In this document: piece after piece, positions 48,669 through 61,084 of the stretch
How the letters are laid out: each line of letters starts with the position of its first letter
How positions within the stretch are numbered: the stretch's first letter is position 1
Assembly (NCBI RefSeq): GCF_020382885.2
Contig: NC_058514.1
Span: 15,920,249-15,984,248 of the forward strand
DNA: 64,000 nt
Direction: 5' to 3'
Origin: Scatophagus argus
Lineage: Eukaryota; Chordata; Actinopteri; Scatophagidae
Position numbers and translations under genes: made by a program
Notes under the pieces: model-generated
What the model saw: the letters and a program-made list of their open reading frames with translations, nothing else
Database searches by the model: none
What the model was told of the DNA's origin: nothing

Positions 48669-51600
48669 ATGGCAGCTTCTCAGTATCCAGGAAAACTCGG
48701 GGTGGCTTACACTCCAGCTCACATGCAGCAAGTTGGTACACAGTCACAAAAAAATTTCCAGGGACTACACCAACCGGTGTCGCAGGCAAACACAGAAAGC
48801 ACTGGATTCCAGTACCCAAAATCCACTCACAGTGCATGTTGTCCTTGGAACAGTCACCACCAAATGAGCAGCAAAGCTAATGCTGACCTAGTGTCATCGG
48901 CACATGTACTTGCACAACGCAGCAGCTACTTTGGTACATCTGGCAATGAGAACTCTGCAAGAGAATCTGTTTGCAGTGGTGGACAAGAAAAGGAATGTTC
49001 CAAGGAAAAGGGGTCAAACTTGAACATTAATAATGGACTACAGCCAAGACAACATTTAAATTTTGCCTTCTCCATTGGTTTCAGTTCTTCAGCTCCTCAG
49101 GGATGCGGCCTTCAAGTCCCAACACAGTCACTTCCTTTACTCGATCAAAGTTATAGTGCATCTAAGAGCAAACTGCGCAGTTCTTTCCCGCTGACGTATT
49201 CCATACTAACAGGAAATCCTGTAGATTTGAAATCTCCTTCTTTGTCAAGGGAAACTAATGCCAAGATTGAAAAGAGGACTACTATTCCGTTTCCAGATGA
49301 AAGACCCTGTAGCAGCCAGCAAATGGAAGGTTCACTAGTTGATCTTAACTGTGGAAAGACAACAAAAAACCTACATTATTCAGAAAGAAGAAAGCAGCAC
49401 ATCTCCTCTCCCTGTCTTAGCAGTCAGTTATCTACAGAAAGCATCTCACCAGTTGGAGAAATGATGCAATCTAAAGGTGACTATATACAGGACTTCATCT
49501 TAAAACAGGTTGCATACTTTAGGAGAACTTCAACACAGAATAACATTAATGGTGGAACATATTCGCATAAGGGATCAGATTTTTGCACTAATGAGAGGGA
49601 TTCCACACTCCAGTCTGACTGCATCATGCCACTGTCCAACAGTGCCGTCCATCTTTCCACAACCTTTACTTCTGACAAAGAAGATATGGAGAGGAAAGGT
49701 CTCAACTCTGCTGTGAGTGGACATAAGACTGCTACAGTCGGACAAGCTCATGAAATGGACAGTGCAAAGGTCAGCAAAGCAAATGCTGAAACTCCCAAGT
49801 CTAAGAAGACAAGCGGCTGTGCTACATCTACATCAAAGGAATACTGCACAGGTACACTAACGTCTGGTGTAGAAAACTTGAAACCTGGGCCTAAAACTGA
49901 ATCTTTTGAAAGGAGTGCATTGGTAGCCTTTGATTTGTCAGTAAAAAAAAAACACTTGGATGAAACTATGCCTGCAAATGGTGATGGAAAACTTGGTAAT
50001 TCAGGTGACTGTGAAGATAAAACATTTGTTGATTGCAGTGATGTAAGTTTCCACAGTAACTGGTGTGATAAGTATGCAAAGAATGGCAAGACCACTCTTC
50101 GTTACTCATTAACTGCACTGAAGGAGTTGATTGTTAGTCTGGAGAACGTAGAGCCCATAACAGACATGGATAACTTTTCTGAAGTCATACTGCAACAATA
50201 TTGGAATGGGAATATTGGTAACATTCATCTCTTTACGTCCACAGAATATCCACAAATTATGATGAAAGTTGCTGCCACTTGCACAAAGAATGAAGATGAA
50301 AGTCCAGTGGTTCTCACTGCAGTGCCTAGAGAGGCCTTGGATGAACTGACTCAGAAGCACCCCAGTCCATTGTTCAAGTACAGCTCATCACAAGAAGAGT
50401 ATAAGTCTCTGGAGTTAAAACCAGTAGAGGGAGTTGGGTTGGATGGTGTGCAAGGTGTGACTAATGTCTCAGAGGAGTTTCAAACTAAGTCAAATTCAGG
50501 GGTATCTGAACCCACATCACTTACTGAAAATCAAGAGAAAGAAATGAAAAACATTGAACATTGCAATGTTACCTGTAAAGGAGTAATTGCACAATCCGAG
50601 ACAAATTCATCAACTGATATTCAGATTCATAATGTAACATCAGTTTCTATGAATCAGTATGAATGGCTTTGCAACCAAGCAAGCTGTGAAGGTGTAAGAA
50701 AGGATGTCTGTTCTGTAGCTGTACAAACAGATGCAAGGCTAACAATTTCTGAAAACAAAGTCAAAGAAGAGGCTCTTCTGTCAAGCGAGGGTAAGGAAGT
50801 ACTCTCTGTGAAAATCATTAAAGATCCACAATATGAAGATATTTCAGATGATGACATGTCGCAGTTGGCCACAGAACTCCCGAACTCAGAGCACGGGGAA
50901 TTAAACTTTCCAGAATATTTTCAAGACATGCACTATACAGATATAAGTGAAGATGAAAATCCACCGTTTATGGCCACAGAGACGCCCTCACCTACACAAG
51001 CACCTGAACCAAACAAGCAGCAGACGGAAACCCTTGACATAGAACAGTGTTGCTCTGGCTCATGTTTTGCCAAAACCGATGATGGTTGCCATCTGAGAAG
51101 GCAAACAGAACGCTGTGTTTGCTGTACTTCCTCTGTATTGACAGATGATGACACTGATGAACAGATGGATGATGACTGGCTAGTCATTCCTGTAACTGTG
51201 GCTAACCTTAAATTTGAACCAGATGATGAGCACCAGAATAGCCCAGAAAAAGTTGTGCTCAGTGGTAGTGACGAAGAAACACAGTGTGATGTAAGCCCAG
51301 CACACAATGAGCTTCATAGCCCAGCTTCCTCTCCTAGCTATCAGATAGATGTGTATGACACAACTGAGAGCTGTTTAAAGGCCATGCGTGTACAATTCCA
51401 GAGGAACTTTGAGATGGCAGCGTTCTTGTACCCACCTGAATATGCACTAGAGTCTGAGGGAACACCTCAAACACCTCAGAACAGGAGTGAGTCATACTCT
51501 GATCCTGAAGACAGCTGTGAAACTGAGGACAGTTTTGATTACCCATATTCGCCTGAGTCTAGGCAGTTGTCATGGAAAAGGTCAGTATCTCTGCCCATAG

Positions 51601-52978
51601 AGACAGATGATCATGTGTCTGAAAAAGCAAGGGAAGATGAAGTTACAAATGCACAGAATGATCAGAACAGAGACTTGGACACGTTAGGCTGTATGCAAAA
51701 ACAGAGACAGCAGATTAACACCAAAACTACTGGTAAGCATGTTAAACGCACCTGTAGACAAAGAAACTCTAAAAATGATGTAATAATCATTAATTCTGAC
51801 ACAGAAGATGAAAGTGATGAAAACTGCAAAAAGAAAGCAGAAAGGAAGAGATTATTCTCTTCAAGCTCAGACAACAGTGGAGATGCCCCATGTAGTCCAC
51901 AAAAGAGACACTCACCTGGAGATTCACAAGCACCACCACGCCAGGCTCCAAAGACCCCTGCAGAAACCAACAAAAACTCTGACTCTCCTGAAAAGCATTT
52001 GCACAAAAATAAAAAGGAGAGATATATGCCCATATCAAAACCTGCAGATGACAGACGCCATTCAAACAAGAATATTGTTCAGGCCAACACAGCTAAATCC
52101 AGACTGTTTTCAAGACCACTTTCATCACCTAGTCAAGAAGGCCCATCCACCTCCATCGGCAACTTGTCTGCCAGAAGTGGACAACCTTCTGAACCTAGAC
52201 AAAGCTCCGCTTCCTCTAGAGGCTTGTTCCAATCTGGAGAAACCTCTGCCTCCCGCAGAGTTCCTACATATAAGCAGTCCATATCTACTCCCAGAAAACA
52301 TTTGTCATCATCCAATCACCAGCTGCCTCGCTCTTATAGCAGCCCATCAACAGTAGGTCATCCTTGCACTCCCACAAAAGGCTCACCATCTGCAACCATG
52401 CAGTCATCAGCAAGGAAACAAGTGATCAAAGACTGGCAGAACAGCTTTTTCCCAACAAGGAGAGACAGAAAAAGTAACCTGCAGATGGATGAGGACTTAC
52501 GAACCGGAAATTCTGATTCATACAGGGAGTCCAGACCAGGACTTAGTCACTGTGACAGGGTACCCAGACAGAGGCACAACTTTCGTGAGTCTGAACGCCC
52601 CTTGATGAAGAGGACCAAGTCGGATGCCAGACAGTGGACTAAGGCCATAAATCGGGACACCTCAGTTAAAGAAAGTGTGTGGGGTTTTTAATTATGTAAT
52701 TGATATATTGATACATTTAATTGTACTTGATAAATTCATTTGATAGTCAAATCAAGTTTTCTTTGAATTCCTAACCTTCGTTCTTCTCATAGGTTCCTCT
52801 GTGGGTGACGGTTACAAGTGGTCTGAGAAGAAGTCAGCTAAAGGTAATATTTGACAGTTCTGTTCCAGCCGGTCTGTGCACTATGCAGTTTCATCAGGTT
52901 TTCTGGTTTCTGGGTTATAGGTGCGATCCTTTCACTCTTCATCTGACATTTTTTTTAATTGTAGGTTCCCGCCACTAG
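48669..52978 (+). CDS. resf1: Large disordered nuclear-type protein, probable RESF1 ortholog (3 coding exons)
   Basis: Exon 1 (48669-52674) is open for 1,335 codons. It is followed by 52793-52843 and 52965-52978 (stop TAG 52976-52978), total 1,356 aa. The ATG at 48669 has A at -3 and G at +4. The frame is open upstream to 48636 but without an ATG. The protein is Ser/Asp/Glu-rich with almost no predicted fold. Seen: SQYPGK near the N-terminus; two DIS[DE]D blocks near 722 and 756; LKFE at 847-850 and VKEE at 698-701 (SUMO-acceptor-like); a SIM-like VIIINSDTEDE at 1038; KDWQNSFFPTRR near 1255. RESF1 assignment rests on one giant exon plus small 3' exons, weak terminal similarity (QYPxK; DWxxFxxT) and linkage to dennd5b. 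Mammalian RESF1 is reported to act with SETDB1 in silencing retroelements. The gene is near certain; the identity is tentative. Confidence 0.6.
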
Positions 52979-53640
52979 ACGAAGGAGTGTAGAACCTCTC
53001 CAAGACCCCATCTGTGAGGAAAACCACCCCCATGAGGACAGATGGATGATGAGTAAAAAAAAAAAACAAAAAACAAATGCTTTTGTAGCTGATTCTGTCT
53101 TTGATTTTTCAAAGCATTTGTGTATAGTACAATGAAAAAATTGTTATACCTACCTTATGAAACTGAATAGTCTGTTTTAAATGTTAACTTTATACTAACT
53201 GTATACATACTGCAAATATGCCTGCTGTTCTGTAATGTCACTGTTTTTGAATGTTTTGGTGTCAATCGGAAATATATTGTTTTTACCAGCTACCTCACAA
53301 TGTATAAAAATTTATTACCTTTTTGCTCTGAATACTGTCTACACTTGAAAAGTTCCAGATATTTTAAAGTTATTTTTTATATCATACCCCCTCCCCCTTT
53401 AAGTTTCACCTGAAAATTGACTACACTGATGACACTATTTCATACAGGCAATGTTATTATTATTATTATTATTATTTTTTTTTTTTTTTGTATGAAGTTA
53501 ATGTTGGAAAAACATAAAGTCTGAAGTGGACCCATTGCTTTCTGGCTCATGTGTACTTCTATTTCACCTCTAGACATTGTGATGTAAATTACACTTAAAG
53601 TTGATCTCCTTTTGAAATGATACAAACCAGTGCCTTTGTG
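52979..53640 (+). other. Probable 3' UTR of the resf1-like gene
   Basis: Non-coding, with an A-rich stretch near 53060 and a (TTA)n/poly(T) run at 53452-53488. No canonical AATAAA was found before the Tc1 relic at 53651. Confidence 0.4.
53452..53488. repeat. (TTA)n microsatellite with poly(T)
   Basis: About eight TTA/ATT units followed by T17. Confidence 0.9.
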
Positions 53641-53650
53641 AAACCGTATA

Positions 53651-54523
53651 CTGATCATCCATAACATAACAACCTGCCTAGTTTTGGGGAGGCCCCTCTT
53701 TTGTCATCAAACAGCCCTGGCCCATTAAGGCATGGACTCCAGTAGAAGGTATGCAGCAGTATCTGGCACCAAGTCATCAGTAACAAATCTTTTAAGTCAA
53801 GTAAATTTTGAGGTGGGGTCTGGAGAATTTGAAAACCAAGTCAATGCCTTGAACTTGTGTTCCTCAAACCATTTTTGAACTATTTCCAAACCGTGGCAGC
53901 ATGTGTTATGCTGCTGAAGGAGGCCACTGTCTTCATGGATGGAGGCAGACATGATTGATCAGATTAGGCCATCATCTTCCATTGCTCTGTGGTCCAGTTC
54001 TGATGCTGATGAGCCCATTGTTGGCACTTTTATTGGTGGACATGGTTCAGCATGGGACCCTGACTGGTCTTTGGCTTCGCAGCTCCATACACAACAGACT
54101 GTGATGCACTGTGACTATGTTCTGACATCTTTCTGTTGGAACCAGCGTTGACTTTTTTCAGCAATTTGAGCTACAGTAGAACTTCTGTTTGATCTGACAA
54201 TATGAGCCAGCCTTGGCTGCCCACGATCCCATCATCAAGCCACCAGTTTTCCTTTTTGGCCCACTATTGGTCCTGACCATTGTAGCCCACAACATCCCAC
54301 AAGAGTTGCAGTTTTGTAGATGCTCTGGCCCTGTTGCTTGGCCATCACAATTTAGCCCTTGTCCGAATCCTTACGCTTTTCTGTTTTTCCTGCTTCCAAC
54401 ACAGAAACAAGGACAAAATGCTCACTTGCTGCCTAATATGTCCCATCCACTACCACGTGCCATCCTAACATGATAATGTTAATCACTTCACCTGTCAGTG
54501 GTGCCAGTGTTATGGCTGATCGG
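53651..54523 (-). mobile_element. Decayed Tc1/mariner relic
   Basis: Ends resemble each other as inverted repeats (ctgatcatccataacat at 53651 and ttatggctgatcgg at 54523), with TA on both sides. Read on the minus strand it has the 5' leader 'acaggtgaagtg', a gtgatggcc start region, 'cagagcatctacaaaactgc', 'gagctactgtagctcaaatt'-like sequence and, near 53770, 'ggtgccagatac', all in the order of a known fish Tc1 family. About 0.9 kb long, with internal deletions and stops. Confidence 0.75.
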
Positions 54524-54529
54524 TATGAA

Positions 54530-55165
54530 TGAATGGGTATTTCATTCTGTTTGGAACTTTTTCAGGGGTTGCAAACCATATGGAAAACTCATTAAAGGCA
54601 TCTGAATCTGGTAAAATATATGCTTTTGAAAACTAACTAGAAATGGCTTAATTATATTGGTAAATTAAATCGGTTTAGCTTCATAGTGAAAAGGATGACT
54701 AAATAATGGTTACTTAAGCTACTGTACACGGATCAGCTACAATATTAATACTACCCACTTAATATTTTTAGGTCCACTTTGTCCAGCTTAAACTGTGATC
54801 TCAGAACGAAACATGAATCAACACCTGAGGGCAAATTCTTCTTCACTAAGTTTACCCATCTTTTCATTTGTGATGCCCATTCTTACTGAGATGTATTATG
54901 ATTAAGATGTATGAAACAAATATAATGGGAAAATTCAAAATGGAATACCCTGGTTTGGGCCACAAGAAGTGGTCCAGTTTCCTCTTTGAAGAAAAGGACT
55001 TCTGGTAATGTACTGAGACACTCACATGAAATGCAACCTGATCAAATATTCAATTACTAACACAAACTAAATGAACATAAACTGAAGTGAATATACATCC
55101 TAAACTTGCTAAATAAATAGAAATCTAATAAAAACTTACCACTGATAGCACACCGAAATACATTT
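54530..55165. other. Unassigned intergenic sequence
   Basis: AT-rich. No gene or known repeat is recognised. Confidence 0.5.
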
Positions 55166-55169
55166 TCCT

Positions 55170-55480
55170 GGGCAGTATTCTCTTAATGCTTCTGTCTAAT
55201 ATCTAATTCTTCCTCTAATGTCACCGGTCCTGTTCATGAAGACCCCTAGGAAGAGGAAAACAAGGATAAGCATACCCTGCCCAGAGGGTTTCTTGGGCCT
55301 CGCCATGGAATCAGGCCTGGGTAATGGGCCCCATTTGTCTGGTGGCTGGCTGTACAGCTCTACAGCCTTGTGAGAGTGCTGGAGTGGTCATGGGAGTTTG
55401 TCCCACCAGTCCACATTTGTTTTGTGGACTTGGAAAAGGCTTGCAACTGTGTCCCTCAAAGTATGCTCTCCCCTGACTGA
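55170..55480 (+). mobile_element. LINE reverse-transcriptase fragment
   Basis: The + strand has a WEF...P-VHICFVDLEKACNCVPQS-like block at about 55387-55460 (RT motif FVDLEKA), interrupted by frameshifts. Same block type as the 45-bp repeats at 45584 and 47423. Only a short piece remains. Confidence 0.6.
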
Positions 55481-55484
55481 ACAT

Positions 55485-55760
55485 TCCCCATCTATCCCAT
55501 ATCTCATGTTGTTAACTGCTTTCCTGCCAGTACAACATCCATTGCACGTCTGCCCATCCTGGGTGAAGGATCTCCACTGTTGCTCACCCTGTGGTTTCTC
55601 CCATTTTTTCCTTGTTAAAGGTTTTTCTGGGAGTTTTTCCTTGGTTAATGTGAGGGTTGAAGGGCAGAGGATGTTGCTATGATGTTTCCCCTCCAAGTTG
55701 TCTCTTTGAGATTCTCGTTAATGTAAATGGCTATGTAAATTGTAAATGGTTCTTGTTTCC
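55485..55760 (+). repeat. L2-like 3'-end fragment
   Basis: Contains 'catccattgcacgtctgccc', 'tttctcccattttttccttg' and 'gggagtttttcctt', the 3'-UTR signature of a widespread fish LINE. No coding part remains. Confidence 0.6.
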
Positions 55761-55764
55761 ACGG

Positions 55765-58050
55765 CAAGTGCAATTCTTCACAAAAGCTGCATTTGCGTGA
55801 CAATGTTTTGGGAGTGTTAATATTGAACAGTGTGAATGCTCTTCACACTTCTCCCTCTAAGGGATACAAGAAGGAACAGGATTGTAACACAAGTTCACAG
55901 TGCAGCATGTAGCACCCTTTTTTCTCAGAAGATCACCAATGGCTGCAATAAAAATGGTATGCAGAAAGCTACTACTGTCTTTAAAGTGTTGTATAATGAA
56001 TAGCGATGATGTGAAGATGTTGAAAGAGATCTCCGATGACACCATCTTACTTGTGTAAAAAGTTTATTACAAGAAGCTCAGCATCAAATTAAGCATGTGC
56101 ATGTGAAAGGACCCCAGACAGTATGGATCACTCTGCTGAAACATCTCCAAAGACTTGCTGATATAAGTTGGATGTTTACATGAAAAGAGGAGTATACCTC
56201 AGGAAATTAACCGATGACCTTTCCAAGACACCAAGAGAGAGGGGAGAAAAACTGTCTTCCTATGTACCATATGCCTTTGGAGCTGGGTTCATAATTACTG
56301 AGGGGCACCAGGAGAACATCACTCATAGTAATTTCCCGATCCCAGAAAGACACCAGTCATACTGATCTCTGGATACTACCAAAGCATTAATGAGATATTA
56401 TATTGTGGCATTTTCAGGTTCATGCCTGTAAATGTACCACGCACAAAATGATAGCTCATCCTAACAAATGGATCACAAAATGATTTATCAGCACATCATT
56501 CCTATTATCTGGTATGCAAATCCACACTTGAAGGTGAAAAATAAACATTCAGAATCCTTGTTTTCTTCCATTAAAGATTTGAACCATTTTGACAAAGCTT
56601 TCTGAAGGTAAAGATGTTCTGTTAACACTGATCTGCATCAGGTTTTGCTGCCAAGTGGCAAATCTTTGAACTGTGTGTCCCTTGCTGCAACTGGAAGGAG
56701 CCAGCAAAAAGGCTTTTTGCCCCCTTGTGGTGAAAAGATATAAGCCTGATTCAGCTCCATCAGTCTATCTCACAACAGGCCTTGTATGAATCTCAACATG
56801 GATGCTGTATGTGAGAGTGTGTGTCATTTGGAACACATGACAAGGCAGGAAGGAGAAGAAGTGTGTGCAGTTAATAAGACCAATCAGAAATGAATAATGT
56901 TCACATCAGGGCTAAAACTCAAGAGAACTCTGTGCCATAATTAAAATATAAACCTAAAACCATTTGTCTTTACCTGTCGTTGGGTCCAGTGAGGGATTGT
57001 TGATTCACATTAGCTAGGGAACTGTTTACATTTACACCAGGAATCTGGTTTTAGATCCCACCAGGCCAACCCTGACTGAATGAACAAAACATGATTTTGA
57101 GAAAGAGGAATATATAAAATATTAAGTGTTATCTTTTTCTTCAGAGAGAACCACAGGTATTAATAATAACTATACTCAAGATAGCCTACAAAAATGTGCA
57201 CATTAGTTCTGGTTTTACTTAAACGTAAATCGTCTTCTTTGCTGTTTGTACTTAACACTGAGCGTGACTGTTTCTCTGTAGCTCAGAAAGCTTGTAGCAG
57301 AATGTAATGCAATGACACATAAGAGGCAGAACAATGTGACAGCATTGTGCCCTTGTATATAGGCAGGAATCTTACTCTATTAATCCTATTTCCTGTTTCA
57401 CCAATAGTCAAAGTGGTAGCAATATTTCCAGCAGGCCAAGCTACAGCAAGAGGAATAACACTAAACAAAGATGGTCATGAAACTTGTGTTGAATGCTGTC
57501 ACAATTCTGTATTTGTATCTAAAGCCCTAATGAAAATCATGCCGAGGCCTTTCCCTGGGACCCCGGAAGGGAAGATTGCAGTTTGACCAGTCCTTTGTGA
57601 GCCTCAAACAAAATAGCACCGGCCACTCTCTAACACAAAACACAAGATTTTCAGATGAAATGATCCTCAGCTGATCCAAACTTTTACAAAGCATTCACAC
57701 ACAGCTCCATTTCCAGCACCGATATCAATTGCATGTAGGCTATGCAGTCTGTACACAGAGATAAAACTCAAACAGACTGTTTTCAATCCTTGGATGGGGG
57801 ATCGGTTTCATTTTAACTTGAATACAGTAGGTCACTTAACTAACTCACTTAACTGTAATTTTGCGTGAATTTTGGTAAAAGCAACACACATTTTATGGGC
57901 TCAAGTGCAGTCAGTCTTCTTCTATAATCCTGTTTGAATTTAATTCCTTATTATTTTGAATTTTCAAATTATATTAGAATTTTTGTTCATTATTAGTATT
58001 TACTATGGACCTACACACTGTATAACTAAGTTTATGCATTGCCAATGTCT
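55765..58050. other. Gene-poor sequence with unassigned short frames
   Basis: No gene is supported. A 59-codon stretch after an acceptor-like ttcaccaatag (57407 to the stop near 57586) stays open but matches nothing I recognise. A few short frames near 56170-56360 are likewise unassigned. Confidence 0.45.
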
Positions 58051-58229
58051 AACATAATTAGTCTCTGGTTTTAGACACACAGTCAATCTAGTCGACCTGC
58101 TTTCTCTGCACTCTATTGTACTTTATGTATCATATGTTAGTTTAATTAGTTTATTTAGTATGTTTAGTCTATTTTTCTATTTTTTTTCACTAACAGTTAG
58201 GCCTTGTTTGGTTGTTTGTTTGCTTACTT

Positions 58230-58300
58230 TTGACTAACCTACACTGCTGTAATGGGCTACTGGTGCTTGAATTTCCCTTGGGATCAATATCTATCTATAT
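58230..58300 (+). repeat. LINE/SINE 3' tail
   Basis: Reads 'gaatttcccttgggatcaat' followed by a TATC/TA run, the same tail that appears inverted at 41327-41376. Confidence 0.6.
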
Positions 58301-58304
58301 ATAT

Positions 58305-59470
58305 CAGAATGTGGTTGTTCTTCTGTCTGTCCACTAGGGGGCATTGCAACATAACTAAGAAACATGAGGAGTCATCAACAGGTGATATCTTTCTGTCATT
58401 GATGTAATACTTAAGTTTAGGCACTGGTAAAGGAGATGAGGTGATGAGATGAGGGAGCATCTCTTTCTGCACAGTGAACACATGAAATTGTGATTCAGAA
58501 AACTTTATTGTTCTTCAGACGTGACAGCAGCATTTCCATTTTTCATGTGAATAAGCCAGAAACTGCACATCAGCTGGACACTGAATGTTGCTGGTGTGTG
58601 TTGTGCTTTTATCGCCTTAAGTGTTGTAAAGTTGTTGGTAGCTTTTTGTCAACACTGCTGCTGACACTGTCGCTGAGTTAGCGACAAAGCTAATGTCAAG
58701 CAAAACCTCTCGCTGGACAAACACTTCATCCCAGAGCACAAGATGAAAAGGACAAGATTTGCTCATCTTGGCCAACATATTTCTGAGAAATTGTTTTATA
58801 AATATTCCAGTGGGAAAACACCTAAAATGAGGTAAATACTGTGCAGTAGATAGCAAATTGGGAACGATTTCAGATGCAGCCGTTGACACGTCGTCATGTT
58901 TTGAATGAAACATGACACAGGGCGGTCAAGTACTGTTCAGGTCCAGAAGAACCAGCCTGAAGGTGTGAACGTTCGTCTGTAGCCTACAAAACATAGCATA
59001 AGAAAAAGATCAACACAGAAAGTCACAGCCACAAACACACAACAAAAACAGTCCTGAGGAGTACAGCTGTCAGATACCAATACTGCAGGATTCGTGAGCA
59101 GTTGTGATCTTTAATCTGATGCTTACAGCTGAGACTCCTGACACAGTGTTTGTCTGCATTTTTCACCAAGTTGTCATCATGTAGATTCAGACTGTCAGGA
59201 AGGCTCCTCCCTGGCGCTCGTGCGAAGACGAAGTCAATCGAGAAAACAACACGAGCACGAAAACCGCGACTGAGTCTTATGCAAACAAAACTTCAATCGA
59301 GGAAAACTGCAGGCAGGAGAGTAGATCCACATAACCTCAATCCCACCAAAGCCCAATCTGATGACTGGGACGAATGCTTCTTTAAAGGCCTAAAGACAAC
59401 AATATGGTCAGTCACTTGCACTTGGGAGAAAAATGTCCCATATAGTATGATGTACAATGAACCACTTCTG
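58305..59470. other. Unassigned intergenic sequence
   Basis: No gene or repeat is recognised with confidence. Confidence 0.45.
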
Positions 59471-59478
59471 TGACTAAC

Positions 59479-59573
59479 CTGTGTGTCTTTGACCTCCTCC
59501 TGAGCCTTCAGCTCAGTCCTCAGTTCCCTCTCCAGGAATCCAGGTCCAGCACAAAGAGCATCGCTGTGAGCAC
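59479..59573 (-). CDS. Candidate internal exon of an unrecognised minus-strand gene
   Basis: On the minus strand an acceptor (tgttgacag) is followed by 95 bases open in one frame (AHSDALCAGPGFLERELRTELKAQEEVKDTQ, split here as AHSDALCAGPGFLER and ELRTELKAQEEVK) and a good donor (CACAG|gttagt). The composition is coding-like and the Glu/Lys-rich end looks helical. No partner exon was found and I do not recognise the protein. It may be an alternative exon, an antisense transcript or chance. Confidence 0.25.
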
Positions 59574-59880
59574 CTGTCAACACAGATTCATATGATAAGC
59601 CTACATGTTGCTCTGACCCACGATCTTCATCACGTTTGATCACACGTTACGAACCACATTAGTTCACAGCGCAATACAAGCTGCCACATGCTCTTACAGT
59701 TTAGAAAAGAAGAATTTACTTTTTGTGTGGACTCCCAGATGATTTCAGTCAAATGGGTAGATCTTGCCTCCAATGTGGTCCGTTACCATTCTGGTATGTT
59801 CTAAAATAATGCAAAAGATGTGTTATGTCTGCAGAAACATGTTTTCAGAATCATATCCCCCACGTTGGGCGAGAATGTTT

Positions 59881-60132
59881 AAGGGCAGTCGTGGATCAGC
59901 GGTTAGGGTGTCGGACCCGTAACCGGTGGATCGCTGGTTCGATTCCCCGTCCCGGTGTCCATGGCTGAGGTACCCTTGAGCAAGGTACCTAACCCCCACT
60001 GCTCCCCGGGCGCTGCACGCGGTCGCCCACTGCCCCGGGTTTGCTGTGTGTGTGTGCACGTCACTTGGGTGGGTTAAATGCAGAGAACAAATTTCGTTGG
60101 AGTGAGTTCCCTCCAATGACAAAATATGTCAC
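59881..60132 (+). repeat. Full-length tRNA-derived SINE
   Basis: Head gggcagtcgtggatcagcgg, B box ggttcgattcccc, core 'cttgagcaaggtacctaac', then 'gggttaaatgcagagaac' and the tail 'ccaatgacaaaatatgtcac'. It is the uninterrupted counterpart of the LTR-split copy at 36001-36797. Confidence 0.88.
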
Positions 60133-60139
60133 TTTATTT

Positions 60140-61080
60140 GGAGTTACGTTTGAAGCAACAGAGACGATAAGATGTTTTAGCATCCTTTCACAGATTTCTT
60201 TGATGGAGAGACTCCAGCCTTTTGATGAAACATGAAGAGCACTTTCAATGTACACATTTCTCATGCTATGCTCCCTTGCACATGTGGTCTTCTACTTGTA
60301 TTAACCTGTGTTATTTACCATAGGAAAAAATGAAACGGGAAAAACGTGCATAATTCCTGTGCTGAAACTCCATATTGTCCTTGAACACACCATACGCCTG
60401 CAGACTTTACACCAATTTTCTGGTGTGGACCAACTGATCCCCCACCAGTTGGTTACGTCTGGCACTGGCAGACGTAAAAACATTACGTTACACACACGCA
60501 GTCATGCACGCAGCCATATCTAGGACAGCTAGGAAGGAAACGGTGTAAATATAAGGTGACTTGAACCTTTCATTGTACTAAAGATAACCAAAACTGAAAT
60601 AAATTGTGTCAGGTATAGTCCATAACTCCCATTATAACGAACGTATCAGTACCAGTCAATCACACACGTCACATGACTCACAGACGTCCTGCATAATGAT
60701 GTACCTGTTCAGTATGAGCTGAATCTTTGAAAAAAACAATAAAAGCACACACACTTGCCAAAACACACTAGCGACGGTTTAATAGTTTGGGTTGGTGAGA
60801 TCAGTCAGAAGAATCGTCATACTGGAGCGACTGACCCCTCATTGCGTCCTCGCATTCGGATTGAACGAGACAACGGTGACACGTGACCCCGAGCCGCGTT
60901 GGGTTTGACTGCTGCGTTCAATTTCTGTTAATATCTAAATTAGTGTCTCACCATATGACCTAATGAGCAAACACAAATAAGTGTGAACCGAATGTGTAAG
61001 TAAGAATAAATATTGGCATTATATTAACAATTTGACACAAGGCTGGATAAATACTCGGGCACATAATTGAACTGTTGTTA
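60140..61080. other. Intergenic DNA upstream of dennd5b
   Basis: No exon is recognised. CpG content rises from about 60770 towards dennd5b. Confidence 0.5.
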
Positions 61081-61084
61081 AATA

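Noticed and set aside
51808..52356. 182-codon + strand open frame in a second frame
   Set aside because: It overlaps the 4-kb exon of the resf1-like gene in another frame and is Ser/His/Pro noise.
57347..57586. 79-codon + strand frame with an acceptor-like site
   Set aside because: No recognisable motif, no partner exon and no 3' or 5' context.
59881..59953. tRNA gene
   Set aside because: A and B boxes are present, but they belong to the head of a SINE and no complete cloverleaf with an acceptor stem was seen. The same applies at 4479, 36730-36797 and 38830-38876.
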